From MFD09286-c1 sp963701015 (lineage in GTDB: Bacteria > Bacteroidota > Bacteroidia > Bacteroidales > DTGW01): 64,000 nucleotides of DNA. Position 1 is the first letter of the stretch. Every line of letters begins with the position of its first letter. Positions 1-8,176 of this stretch are shown piece by piece. Location of the stretch: the NCBI GenBank assembly GCA_963701015.1, contig OY969556.1, positions 2,728,001 to 2,792,000 on the forward strand, written 5' to 3'. The notes beneath the pieces are model-generated. The model did not search any database, was not told where the DNA came from, and saw only the letters and a list, made by a program, of their open reading frames with translations. The position numbers were made by a program, and so were the translations under genes.

Positions 1-1317
1 ATAAATAATGAAAGTGACGTTATAAATGAAGTACATATTTATATTTCAGGTTATGTTATAAAAGATAATGGCAAAATATCTTTTCCATTAAGTAGTATTA
101 CTAAAATTGAAATTTATGATCCGGACCATTTGGCTACTATTGCTTCATGGGTATTTGGGGCTATTGGTATTACAGCCTTAGTTGCAGTTACATTATTTAT
201 AATTGTTCTTTTAACAAAAAAATCATGCCCGTTCATTTATGTATGGGATGGTAAAGATTATAAATTCACCGGTGAAATTTACAGTGGCGCAGTACATCCA
301 CCCCTTGAGAGGAACGATTATCTTCCATTACCTGATTTAAAGCAGAAAAATGGTGAATATAATCTTAAAATTACCAATGAAATACATGAAATACAACATA
401 CAAATCTGACTAAATTAATTGCAATTGATCATCCTGAAGGTTCAACAGTTTTAATAGATAAATATGGTGTAGTTCAAACATCAACAAATATGGAATTTCC
501 TTTGAGCGCCTGTAATTTAAATGGGAAAAATATATTGAATCTCATTCTGAATAAAGACAGTTTAAGCTATCTAGGCGATGAAGCTATTGAAACAGATGGA
601 ATTATAATGAATTTCAAACACCCGAAAACTGTTTCCAATTGCAAGCTATTTATACGAGCAAAAAACACCTTCTGGTTAGATTATATTTTTGGTAAATTTT
701 ATGATTTATTTGGTTCGTCCTTTAACAAATGGAATAATAAGCAAAAAACAGCATCCGAATCGTCGCTCATTAAATGGAGTTTAGATCAAAATATTCCACT
801 TTCAGTATATATCGAAAAAAACAATAAATGGGAGTTTGTCGATTATTATAATCTCTCAGGCCCAATGGCCTATAAAGAAGATGTATTGCCAATTGATTTG
901 ACTGGAATTGATAGCGACACTATAAAAATAAAACTTGAATCAGGATCATATTTCTGGGATATTGATTATGTTGGCGCTGACTTTACAAAAAATCTTGAAT
1001 TAAAAAGTTTGGAAGTACCACTTCAAAATGCCGTAAACAATAAAGGAGAAAATATTACCAATCTACTGAAAGATGACGACAGTACATATTATATTCAGCC
1101 AAATGTTGGTGATGAAGCGATGTTGACATTTTCTGCACCTAAAACAAAGTCAACTAACCGATCAGTTTTTCTCCATAGTAAAGGTTATTATGAAATTTTA
1201 AGAAACCCTTCCGGAATTGCTGATAGAAAATATTTAGTAGAGTTCAGAAAACCTGGTCGATTTAACAAGTTTTCAATAGAAATGCTGCAATTATATAATA
1301 AAAATAATAAGAAATAA
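1..1317 (+). CDS. Membrane-anchored protein of unknown function, 5' end outside the window
   Basis: The frame is open from the first base, so the gene starts upstream of the window; the TTG at 130 is internal. About 438 residues are visible. A single hydrophobic segment (WVFGAIGITALVAVTLFIIV) lies about 50 residues in. It is followed by KKSCPFIYVWDGKDYKFTGE and a PPLERNDYLPLPD stretch, which look like a conserved family signature, and then a long beta-rich domain. I cannot name the function. The stop codon directly abuts the ATG of the radical SAM gene (TAA then ATG at 1318), so the two are translationally coupled and probably work together. The C-terminal domain is probably on the outer side of the membrane, but topology is inferred only from the single helix. 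Confidence 0.8.
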   Translation: MNNESDVINEVHIYISGYVIKDNGKISFPLSSITKIEIYDPDHLATIASWVFGAIGITALVAVTLFIIVLLTKKSCPFIYVWDGKDYKFTGEIYSGAVHPPLERNDYLPLPDLKQKNGEYNLKITNEIHEIQHTNLTKLIAIDHPEGSTVLIDKYGVVQTSTNMEFPLSACNLNGKNILNLILNKDSLSYLGDEAIETDGIIMNFKHPKTVSNCKLFIRAKNTFWLDYIFGKFYDLFGSSFNKWNNKQKTASESSLIKWSLDQNIPLSVYIEKNNKWEFVDYYNLSGPMAYKEDVLPIDLTGIDSDTIKIKLESGSYFWDIDYVGADFTKNLELKSLEVPLQNAVNNKGENITNLLKDDDSTYYIQPNVGDEAMLTFSAPKTKSTNRSVFLHSKGYYEILRNPSGIADRKYLVEFRKPGRFNKFSIEMLQLYNKNNKK

Positions 1318-2517
1318 ATGAATACAAACTTGTTGGAAGTAAATGATACTATGAATATTCGTTCTTCAATAATTTATGGTTATAAAGCTCGTTTAATTAG
1401 AGTTGGTATAAGATTGACTGTTTTAAAGCTATCTATTAAGGAATATGTAAATCCTGTTATAGCTTTTAAAGTTCTTCGTCAATTAATAAACAAAAAACAA
1501 AAGATAATAGGAAGTGCAAGTAATCCGAGATTTATAAAATCCGGATCAAAATATTATTGGACAACCGATTTTCCGGGTTGGCCATCAAAGACATTTAATA
1601 TTTATATTAAAAAAGAATTTAATAGGGTAAGGTCAAAAAATAAAAATAATAAATTAATTCAAACAATTATATTTGCTATAACCAACCGTTGTTATTTAAG
1701 ATGTGAACATTGTTTTGAATGGGATAAGCTCGACTCGATAGATAAGTTAACCTTGGAGGAATTAAAGCATATTTTAATTAAAATTCAAAACCAGGAAATT
1801 TATCATATTCAATTAAGCGGAGGCGAACCTCTAGTACGTTTGAATGAAATGATTGAATTAATGAAATCGGCAAAAAAAGTATCAAATTTCTGGTTGCTTA
1901 CATCAGGATACGGTCTTACAAATGAAAAAGCAGCCATACTAAAACAAGCCGGATTAATTGGGGTAAATATAAGTTTAGATCATTGGAATGAGGATAATCA
2001 TAACGAATTCAGGAATAATAATACCTCCTTTAAATGGGTGAAGGAAGCCGTCATAAATTGCAAGAATAATGGTTTAATTGTTAGTTTGTCGTTATGCGCC
2101 ACAAAACAATTTATTTCAGAAGACAATCTTTGGAAATATGTTGAATTAGCAAAAAGCTGGGAAGTTGATTTTATTAGAATATTAGAACCCAGAAGTGCTG
2201 GCCGTTATACGAATAAAAATGTTGAACTTGAATTTTCGCATTGGCATATTCTTGAAAATTTTTATTTGAAAATTAACTCGGAAAGTAAATATTCTGATTA
2301 CCCAATATTAGTTTACCCTGGAGATCATCAACGAAAAGTTGGATGCTTTGGAGCTGGGAACAGGTATTTTTATATTGACTCGAATGCAGACATTCATGCA
2401 TGCCCATTTTGTTTGAGAAAACATGGCAGCGCCTTAAATGATACATCATTTGAACCTGCATTACTAAATATGAAAGAAACTAAATGCCATGCATTTAAAA
2501 TGAATTATACCGATTGA
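1318..2517 (+). CDS. Radical SAM protein with SPASM-like cysteine-rich C-terminus
   Basis: This 399-residue protein has the radical SAM cluster motif CYLRCEHC (Cys125, Cys129, Cys132), followed by the GGEP motif (QLSGGEPL) that contacts SAM. The C-terminal third has further cysteines (GCFGAG, HACPFCLRKHG, KCHAF) in the arrangement of a SPASM/twitch auxiliary iron-sulfur domain. About 115 residues precede the core, longer than in minimal members. SPASM enzymes typically modify peptides or proteins, so a substrate encoded nearby is plausible, but none is recognised. It follows the membrane protein with no gap and is clearly co-transcribed. The stop at 2517 is followed by repeat-rich non-coding DNA. 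Confidence 0.88.
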   Translation: MNTNLLEVNDTMNIRSSIIYGYKARLIRVGIRLTVLKLSIKEYVNPVIAFKVLRQLINKKQKIIGSASNPRFIKSGSKYYWTTDFPGWPSKTFNIYIKKEFNRVRSKNKNNKLIQTIIFAITNRCYLRCEHCFEWDKLDSIDKLTLEELKHILIKIQNQEIYHIQLSGGEPLVRLNEMIELMKSAKKVSNFWLLTSGYGLTNEKAAILKQAGLIGVNISLDHWNEDNHNEFRNNNTSFKWVKEAVINCKNNGLIVSLSLCATKQFISEDNLWKYVELAKSWEVDFIRILEPRSAGRYTNKNVELEFSHWHILENFYLKINSESKYSDYPILVYPGDHQRKVGCFGAGNRYFYIDSNADIHACPFCLRKHGSALNDTSFEPALLNMKETKCHAFKMNYTD

Positions 2518-2973
2518 CATATAAAGAATAAAAATATTAAAATATCACAGCCGCTAACAAAGTTATAATCAATAGGGTGTTTAAGAAATAAAATTACTGG
2601 CCATTATTTCCCGGCAGGGTATCTCGCTGAAGACATTGCTGAGAATAAACCCGATTTTATAGAATAATTTTTAATTAGAAGCTGTCTATAATATCAACAA
2701 ACCCTGACAAGGTTACTTGTCAATAACTACAGCATATTTTAAAAATTAACCGTTATTTATATCCATTCTAAGGCATTTATACCAAAAAACTTTTTACTTT
2801 TAACGTGAAAATCAGGGAATTTGCGGGTAGGGATATTTTAATAGTAAAATGAAATGAATTTTATTTTATGAAAGAAAAGAATTCTATTGAAATAATAAAT
2901 AATACAACATGTCATGGAGCTTATTTATTAGTTATGGACAAGCGTTGCAATTATTAACCAAATTATATAAATT
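2518..2973. other. Non-coding spacer with an R2-type hairpin and R1 copy A
   Basis: The 456-bp gap holds no convincing gene. It starts with CCGCTAACAAAG, a GCTAAC motif also seen at the start of other spacers here (about 4382 and 28025). An R2-type hairpin relative (CGGCAGGGTATCTCGCTGAAG) spans about 2606-2664. R1 copy A fills about 2734-2945. A 29-codon reading frame begins at ATG 2869 inside the repeat (MKEKNSIEIINN...), with counterparts in R1 copies B and C. Confidence 0.7.
2734..2945 (+). repeat. Dispersed repeat R1, copy A
   Basis: About 210 bp. The conserved core includes ACTTTTTACTTTTAACGTGA, AAAATCAGGGAATTTG, GGGATATTTTAAT and an imperfect palindrome (TAAAATGAAAT / ATTTTATTTTA). Copies B (about 5490-5870), C (8633-9005) and D (25977-26220) share this core. 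A and D share the same 5' extension (TTTTAAAAATTAACCGTTAT), while B and C share a different one. Copy A ends 29 bp before the start codon at 2974. All copies have the same orientation as the downstream gene. Confidence 0.85.
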
Positions 2974-3546
2974 ATGAAAAAGATTACATTTATTTTAGCA
3001 TTCTTATATTGCATTAATGTGTTTTCGCAAGATGATAAACCAACAATGCAAGGTAATTATTTGATAGGAGGTAGTTTTACAACTGATTATATAAAATATT
3101 CAAATTTCAAGATATTCGAAATAAATTTAAATCCAAATGTTGGTTATTTTATTATTAATCATTTAGCAATAGGTGCAAGTCTACCATTAGGATATTATAA
3201 TTTTATTGGAGGACCAAGCAATTATGAATATACGATAGGCTTGGGACCTTTTGCAAAATATTATACTGACCAAGGATTGTTTTTTTCCTTTCAATTAACT
3301 TATAATATTGCAAAACAATATGATAATTCAGGAACAGCCAATCAATATACGACTGATAACTTAAGTTTATCACCAGGGATTGGATATGCCTATTTTCTGA
3401 ATTCTAAAACCTCCTTAGAATTTGGTTTATACTACGAATACTTAAAAGAAACAATTAAAAATAATGATAACACATATGCGCCTACAACTAATATCAGTAA
3501 AATAAATAGTTTAGATTTTAAAGTAGGATTTCAAATATTTTTATAA
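2974..3546 (+). CDS. Small outer-membrane beta-barrel protein
   Basis: The 190-residue product starts with a cleavable signal peptide (MKKITFILAFLYCINVFSQ, cleavage near residue 19). Alternating hydrophobic/polar strands rich in Gly, Tyr and Phe follow (IGGSFTTDY, LNPNVGYFIINHLAIGASL, IGLGPFAKYY, LSLSPGIGYAYFL), ending in KVGFQIFL, with a terminal aromatic-hydrophobic strand as expected for a BAM-inserted outer-membrane barrel. Eight short strands would fit an OmpW/OmpX-size barrel. The specific function is unknown. It stands alone between repeat-bearing spacers, preceded by R1 copy A and followed by an R1 hairpin fragment. Confidence 0.75.
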   Translation: MKKITFILAFLYCINVFSQDDKPTMQGNYLIGGSFTTDYIKYSNFKIFEINLNPNVGYFIINHLAIGASLPLGYYNFIGGPSNYEYTIGLGPFAKYYTDQGLFFSFQLTYNIAKQYDNSGTANQYTTDNLSLSPGIGYAYFLNSKTSLEFGLYYEYLKETIKNNDNTYAPTTNISKINSLDFKVGFQIFL

Positions 3547-3562
3547 ATGCTAGCTACTTATG

Positions 3563-3640
3563 CATTCTATAAAGGCAATTATCTTTACATAATTAGAAAG
3601 ATAAAAGCCATACTATGGCGCATAAAGTTTAATTAGACAT
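3563..3640 (+). repeat. R1 3' hairpin module, solo copy
   Basis: This fragment matches only the 3' part of R1: GGCAATTATCTTTACATAAT followed by an inverted repeat around GCCATACTATGGC. It lies about 80 bp upstream of the start codon at 3718. The equivalent module occurs at 4511-4590 and at the 3' ends of R1 copies B, C and D. Confidence 0.7.
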
Positions 3641-3717
3641 TATATGTAATTAGACGAGTACATATTCAAAATATATATATAAATGGATTTATATTATAAT
3701 CAATTAAAAATTAAATT

Positions 3718-4374
3718 ATGAGAAAGTTTATTTTAGCAGCATTAATTAGTTTTTTTTATATTGCAAACAGTTATTGTCAGACCAACAACATAACTGCGTA
3801 TAGTCTCAATTTATTTTCACCTTCAAGAAATCTTACTGGCGAATTATACGTAAAAGATAGTATTGCTAACCTTTTTACAGGTACAATGGTTATAGATAAT
3901 TCTACTCGAATGATTTATGGATGGTATGTTAATAAAACAAGCCAAGGAACAAATTATACGTATAATACTGTAAGTATGATTTTTTATGTTCAGATTAATG
4001 GTGGTTTTCAGCATCAACAGCTTTTTAAAGGAATATTAAGCTATGACAAGAAATTTTTAAGCGGTGAATATTTTTATTACGGAAATGAATATCCATTTAA
4101 TGCAATACTAGATACTACTTCAATAACTGCTATTCAAAAGATTGAAAATAAAAATGAATTAAAATATTATCCTAATCCGGTAAATAATTATTTGCAATTC
4201 GAGAGCTCAAATAAATATAATGAAATAAAGATATATAATATGAGTGGTGATTTACTTTTACAAGAATCATATAAAAGCAAAATAAAAGTATCCGAATTAA
4301 ATAATGGAATTTATATAGCCCAATTATTAAACAATGGCATTGCTAAAGATGCTATTAAGTTTATTAAAAACTAA
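3718..4374 (+). CDS. Secreted protein with a type IX secretion C-terminal sorting domain
   Basis: This 218-residue protein has an N-terminal signal peptide (MRKFILAALISFFYIANSYCQ), about 120 residues of beta-rich sequence of no recognised family, and a C-terminal T9SS type A sorting domain. The domain begins at LKYYPNPVNNYLQFESS, contains IKIYNMSGDLLLQ, and ends in LNNGIYIAQLL...KFIKN. Such domains direct export through the Por secretion system and anchoring at the cell surface. The mature domain is small, so it may be a surface-displayed binding protein; no enzymatic motif is visible. It is a single gene between repeat-containing spacers. Confidence 0.85.
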   Translation: MRKFILAALISFFYIANSYCQTNNITAYSLNLFSPSRNLTGELYVKDSIANLFTGTMVIDNSTRMIYGWYVNKTSQGTNYTYNTVSMIFYVQINGGFQHQQLFKGILSYDKKFLSGEYFYYGNEYPFNAILDTTSITAIQKIENKNELKYYPNPVNNYLQFESSNKYNEIKIYNMSGDLLLQESYKSKIKVSELNNGIYIAQLLNNGIAKDAIKFIKN

Positions 4375-4510
4375 AAAACAATTGCTAACATCGCACAAAT
4401 AGCAGAGAAAGGCAGCCCGTTACTGCAACCGTTCCTATGCTGCCATACATTGCTTATATATCTTCCAAGCAGGGTTTCCCGACGAAGACCCTGCTGAGAA
4501 GAGAAGAAAT

Positions 4511-4590
4511 GTGTCCTATAATGGCAATTATCTGTACATAATTGGAATGATAAACACCATATAATGGCGTTTATCTGCTGGTTGGGTTAT
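4511..4590 (+). repeat. R1 3' hairpin module, solo copy
   Basis: The module reads ATAATGGCAATTATCTG, then a near-perfect inverted repeat with arms ATAAACACCAT and ATGGCGTTTAT around a 3-nt loop (about 4549-4573). In R1 copy B the equivalent arms are ATAAACTCCAT and ATGGTGTTTAT, so the hairpin is kept while the bases vary. Confidence 0.75.
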
Positions 4591-4653
4591 ATTTTAAAGA
4601 TCAGCATTTCTCTTAATCATTGTTAAAATAATTTCATATTAAAAACAGTTTAA

Positions 4654-4661
4654 TATATTTG
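4654..4661 (+). promoter_or_regulatory. Promoter -7 box (TATATTTG) for the methyltransferase gene
   Basis: TATATTTG matches the Bacteroidota TAnnTTTG consensus exactly and lies 12 bp upstream of the ATG at 4674, so the transcript would have a very short leader. No good TTTG -33 element is seen at the expected distance. Confidence 0.5.
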
Positions 4662-4673
4662 AAAAAAAGATAA

Positions 4674-5483
4674 ATGGAAAGCGCTAAATATGTTCATGGA
4701 TATTCTGACAAAGAAGCAGTGAGACTTAATGACCAGGCAGATACATTGGATAATATAATTCATAATGATACTATATTCCCAAATGATAGTTTAGTTCTTG
4801 AAGCTGGTTGCGGGGTTGGAGCACAGACAAAAATAATAACAACAAAAAATCCCCATTCAAACTTTATATCAATTGATTTATCAGATGATTCTATTAGAGA
4901 AGCAAAGGAATTGGTAAAAGGTATGAACATTAAAAATGTTGAATTCAAACAAGCGGACATTTATAATTTACCATTTAATGACGAGACTTTTGATAGTGTG
5001 ATAATTTGTTTTGTATTGGAACATCTTCACAATCCTATACAAGCCCTTAATGAACTAAAAAGAGTAATGAAAAGAGGTGGCCAAATGATTGCCATTGAGG
5101 GCGACCATGGCTCAACGTTTTTTCATCCTGATAGTAAATATGCACATTTAGCAATAGATTGCCAGGTTCAACTTCAACGACAAAGTGGAGGTAATTCAAA
5201 TATAGGGAGAGAATTATATCCTTTATTAAGCTCAATAGGACTTTCTGATATATCTGTTTCGCCTCGGATGGTTTATGTTGATGCCAGCCGACCACAGCTA
5301 GTAGAAGGATTTATTAAAAACACATTTACTGCTATGATTGAGGTGGTTGGTGAAAAGGCAATTCAACATGGCATTATAGATGGCATTACATTTGAAAAGG
5401 GAATAAAGGATTTATATAGGACTGCCGAACCTGATGGAATTTTTAGTTATACTTTTTTCAAGGGATTTGGAACAAAAAAATAA
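4674..5483 (+). CDS. Class I SAM-dependent methyltransferase (UbiE/Methyltransf_11 type)
   Basis: 269 residues. Motif I is VLEAGCGVGAQT, the acidic end of strand 2 is SIDLSDDS, and motif IV/post-I is FDSVIICFVLEHL, followed by LKRVMKRGGQM. These show a complete Rossmann-type SAM-binding core. The C-terminal 90 residues are substrate-specific. The family methylates small molecules such as quinones, sterols or polyketides, and no neighbouring pathway fixes the substrate. It is a single gene, with its own promoter-like box, between repeat-bearing spacers, and so looks like an independently acquired cassette. The start at 4674 is the first ATG and fits the family length. Confidence 0.85.
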   Translation: MESAKYVHGYSDKEAVRLNDQADTLDNIIHNDTIFPNDSLVLEAGCGVGAQTKIITTKNPHSNFISIDLSDDSIREAKELVKGMNIKNVEFKQADIYNLPFNDETFDSVIICFVLEHLHNPIQALNELKRVMKRGGQMIAIEGDHGSTFFHPDSKYAHLAIDCQVQLQRQSGGNSNIGRELYPLLSSIGLSDISVSPRMVYVDASRPQLVEGFIKNTFTAMIEVVGEKAIQHGIIDGITFEKGIKDLYRTAEPDGIFSYTFFKGFGTKK

Positions 5484-5489
5484 AAAAAC

Positions 5490-5870
5490 CAGCTGGCGCT
5501 AGCTTGTGCTTCCATAATATATTAAAAACAAAACTTCGTTTTTGTCTGCCTGCGTAAGCGCAATAGCATTAAGTTAAGTCTCTCACCACCCACAGCCCCT
5601 CCCCTCTCTGTTACACCCCATTTTATTTTCCAATCCTTTATTTGTATTCATTCTATGGTTATTATACCAAATAACTTTTTACTTTTAAGGTGAAAATCAG
5701 GGAATTTGTGGGCAGGAATATTTTAATTGTAAAATGAAATAAATTTTATTTTATGAAAGAAAAGAATTCATTGGATAAAATAAATAGTAAACTATATAAT
5801 GGCAATTACTAGCACATAATTGGAAATATAAACTCCATCTCATGGTGTTTATTTAATAGTTGGCGGGCAT
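5490..5870 (+). repeat. Dispersed repeat R1, copy B
   Basis: About 380 bp. The 5' module (CTGGCGCTAGCTTGTG, AACAAAACTTCGTTTTTGTC, CTCTCACCACCCACAGCC) is shared almost base for base with copy C (8633-9005) but absent from A and D. The common core follows at about 5667-5780, then the hairpin module with arms ATAAACTCCAT and ATGGTGTTTAT. The short frame MKEKNSLDKINSKLYNGNY starts at 5753 inside the core. The copy ends 167 bp before the gene at 6037. The gap 5484-6036 contains no other gene. Confidence 0.85.
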
Positions 5871-6036
5871 TATACGAACACACCGTTAAGACATTTAAAA
5901 AGTTAAAATATTTCGATAAGCTCTATTTTGAAATGTTAAAAAGGGTCTAAGCACTAAACATTTTGTTTAGTGAACTGTTAAAAACTTAAAATTAATTGTC
6001 AGTTCAACGAAATCAAAATCTTTAAAACCTTTAATT

Positions 6037-7257
6037 ATGAAAAGAATTATTCTACCCATTTTATTTGTGATATTCTGCTCTGCATCAAATGCACAGTGGA
6101 TATTAACCAATGGTATTAGTGTTAACTGGAGTTTAAATTCCGTTTGGTTTACCGATGCCAATACTGGTTATGCCGCAGGGTACAGCGGAATATTAATAAA
6201 AACCATTGATGGAGGTACTACTTGGGACACCCTATCGAGTGGAACAACATCTGATTTAAATTGCGTGCGATTTATTAATGCCAATATTGGTTTTGCCGAT
6301 GGTAATAACTCAACACTTTTAATGACTACTGATGCAGGCAAAACTTGGAAAAAAATTTCGGATGGAATTTCATCAAATGTATCGCCATATAATTACGATA
6401 TTGATTTTACAAATACTTCTATCGGATATATTGCCGGTGGTAATTTACAGACTATTATAAAAACTACAGATGGTGGTAATACCTGGACTCCTTATAGCAT
6501 AATGAATACTTATAGTATAATGAATTCGGTTAACTTTCCTACTATGCAGACAGGATATGCAGGAGGAAATGGGGTGATAGTAAAAACAACTGACGGAGGG
6601 ATGACATGGGATACGTTAACTACAATTTTGCAGACCTGGGTTAAGTCAATTAATTTTACAGATTCCTTAAACGGATATGCTACTTGCGGAAGTTCAATTT
6701 TAAAAACAACTAACGGAGGATTAAAATGGACGGTACTAAATACCGGATTAAAAAATAAAATTGACCTAAGTTTTCATTCATGTTTATTTACAAGCCCCAA
6801 CCAGGGATACGTTGTTGGTACTAGTAGTTTAACCGGAGCTGGTATTATCCTTAGAACATCCAATGCCGGCGCTACATGGGATTCTTTACCTTTACCGCAG
6901 CTTCCTACATACACTCCTTTTAGTTCGATTTTTTTTACCGATGCTAATACAGGTTATGTTGTAGGGGACAGAGTTATTTTGAAAACCACAGATGGCGGAG
7001 GTCCAGTTACGAGTGTAATAGATTTGAATCAAAATGTCAACTCGAACCTATACCCTAATCCGGTTACTAATTTTTTAAACCTTAAAAGTATTAATCAAAG
7101 TGCAACTATATCAATATATGATATTCAAGGAAAGTTGACCTTCAGTCAGCAAAACATCAATAACCAAATTAATGTTGGTAATTTGCAAAATGGTGTCTAC
7201 TTTATAAAAATAAACGACAACAATAAAATTACAACTGAGAAATTTATTAAAAGATAA
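6037..7257 (+). CDS. Secreted YCF48/BNR-type beta-propeller protein with T9SS sorting domain
   Basis: This 406-residue protein has a signal peptide (MKRIILPILFVIFCSASNAQ), then about six propeller blades. Each is built from SVWFTDANTGYAAG-like and IDGGTTWDTL-like segments, for example TTDGGNTWTP, TTDGGMTWDT, TTNGGLKWTV and TSNAGATWDS. This is the pattern of YCF48-related (photosystem II assembly factor-like) or BNR/sialidase-type repeats. The last 80 residues form a T9SS type A sorting domain (LYPNPVTNFLNLKS ... NLQNGVYFIKI ... KFIKR). It should be exported and held at the surface, where such propellers usually bind polymers or proteins; the ligand is unknown. A terminator follows at 7269. 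A truncated relative of its N-terminus is at 22800. Confidence 0.88.
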   Translation: MKRIILPILFVIFCSASNAQWILTNGISVNWSLNSVWFTDANTGYAAGYSGILIKTIDGGTTWDTLSSGTTSDLNCVRFINANIGFADGNNSTLLMTTDAGKTWKKISDGISSNVSPYNYDIDFTNTSIGYIAGGNLQTIIKTTDGGNTWTPYSIMNTYSIMNSVNFPTMQTGYAGGNGVIVKTTDGGMTWDTLTTILQTWVKSINFTDSLNGYATCGSSILKTTNGGLKWTVLNTGLKNKIDLSFHSCLFTSPNQGYVVGTSSLTGAGIILRTSNAGATWDSLPLPQLPTYTPFSSIFFTDANTGYVVGDRVILKTTDGGGPVTSVIDLNQNVNSNLYPNPVTNFLNLKSINQSATISIYDIQGKLTFSQQNINNQINVGNLQNGVYFIKINDNNKITTEKFIKR

Positions 7258-7268
7258 TTTTTATAATG

Positions 7269-7303
7269 GAGAAAGGGGCGAACAACCCCTTCTCTATTTT
7301 TAA
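7269..7303 (+). terminator. Rho-independent terminator after the propeller gene
   Basis: Stem GAGAA(A)GGGG at 7269-7278 pairs with CCCCTTCTC at 7286-7294, with a 7-nt loop, followed by the T-rich tail ATTTTTAATT. It lies 12 bp after the stop codon at 7257. Confidence 0.8.
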
Positions 7304-7399
7304 TTAAGTAATAAATTATTTTCTATTAATAAAAGTATTTAATCAATTTCTTGCAATAAATAAGTCATTTAATCCTCAAGAATAATAAATTAAGATTAT

Positions 7400-7539
7400 A
7401 ACGCCCACCAACATCGGCTCATATAAAATAAGGGTTTCAGCAAGTTTGCAAGTTCAGTACTTTCTAATTATATTTGTTTATTTTGATTTATCCTGCAAGC
7501 AAACCCAGCACTAATTTGAAGCCGGGAAAGATTAGCGTT
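7400..7539 (+). other. attC-like imperfect inverted repeat
   Basis: Three blocks on the left pair with three blocks on the right in nested order: AACGC (7400-7404) with GCGTT (7535-7539), CGGCT (7415-7419) with AGCCG (7520-7524), and GGGTTT (7432-7437) with AAACCC (7501-7506). The loop of about 60 nt contains TATATTTG (7468-7475), a -7-type box. The outer context TTATAACGCCC resembles the edge of integron attC/VCR sites as I remember them. It sits between the terminator of the preceding gene and the next start codon, where a cassette recombination site would be. No integrase is visible, so the identity is inferred from structure only. Confidence 0.45.
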
Positions 7540-7612
7540 CTTTGTAACAGACTTCCCTACGGAAACAGAAAATTGACATAACAAAGATTTGACATTCATA
7601 TGAAAATTAAGT

Positions 7613-8164
7613 ATGAGAAAAGTAATCGCAGCAATCAATATGACGCTTGACGGATTTTGCGACCATACGGCAATAATCCCGGATGAAGAAATACATCAAC
7701 ATTACGCTAACTTGTTGCGTAATGCAGGCTCTATTCTATATGGTAGAATAACCTATCAACTTATGGAATTTTGGCAAACCCTGGCAGAAAATCCATCAGG
7801 TGAAAAGTCAATGGACGACTTTGCTATTGTAATGAACATAACTCCCAAAATTGTTTTTTCCCGAACGCTTAAGAATGTAAATTGGAAAAGTGCAAAGTTG
7901 GCAGACCAAACCATTGACCAAGAAGTTTTAGAACTCAAACAACAACCGGGCAAAGATATTTTTGTTGGCAGTAGGAGCTTAATTATCCAGTTAATGAAAC
8001 TGAATTTAATTGATGAATTACAAGTAATGGTTCACCCTGTTATCGCAGGAAATGGTTTGCCTTTATTTGAACAGGTAAACGAAAGGACAATTCTTAAACT
8101 CGTAAAGACAAAAACTTTTAGTGGTGGTGCAGTAACACTTTACTACAAACTGACAAAAAATTAA
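7613..8164 (+). CDS. Dihydrofolate reductase family protein (RibD C-terminal domain)
   Basis: 183 residues of a single RibD_C/DHFR-like fold. It begins with MRKVIAAINMTLDGFCDH (family signature: strand 1 plus the substrate loop). A central AGSILYGRITYQLMEFW follows, where family members bind NADPH, then KDIFVGSRSLIIQLMKLNLI and a terminal VHPVIAGNGLPLF stretch. This family is common on plasmids and in cassettes, and most members have no assigned substrate, so antifolate resistance or riboflavin synthesis should not be assumed. It is followed 12 bp later by the DUF1801 pseudogene, and the pair probably arrived together. Confidence 0.88.
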   Translation: MRKVIAAINMTLDGFCDHTAIIPDEEIHQHYANLLRNAGSILYGRITYQLMEFWQTLAENPSGEKSMDDFAIVMNITPKIVFSRTLKNVNWKSAKLADQTIDQEVLELKQQPGKDIFVGSRSLIIQLMKLNLIDELQVMVHPVIAGNGLPLFEQVNERTILKLVKTKTFSGGAVTLYYKLTKN

Positions 8165-8176
8165 TAAATCAGGACA

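Larger units (their letters stand above)
4375..4673. other. Spacer with a strong R2-type hairpin, R1 hairpin module and promoter-like box
   Basis: There is no gene here. After ATTGCTAACATCGC comes a stem-loop with arms GCAGGGT (4469-4475) and ACCCTGC (4488-4494), which is the hairpin of the R2 family (compare 13625 and 19890). The R1 hairpin module follows at 4511-4590. A TATATTTG box at 4654-4661 lies 12 bp before the methyltransferase start. Confidence 0.7.
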
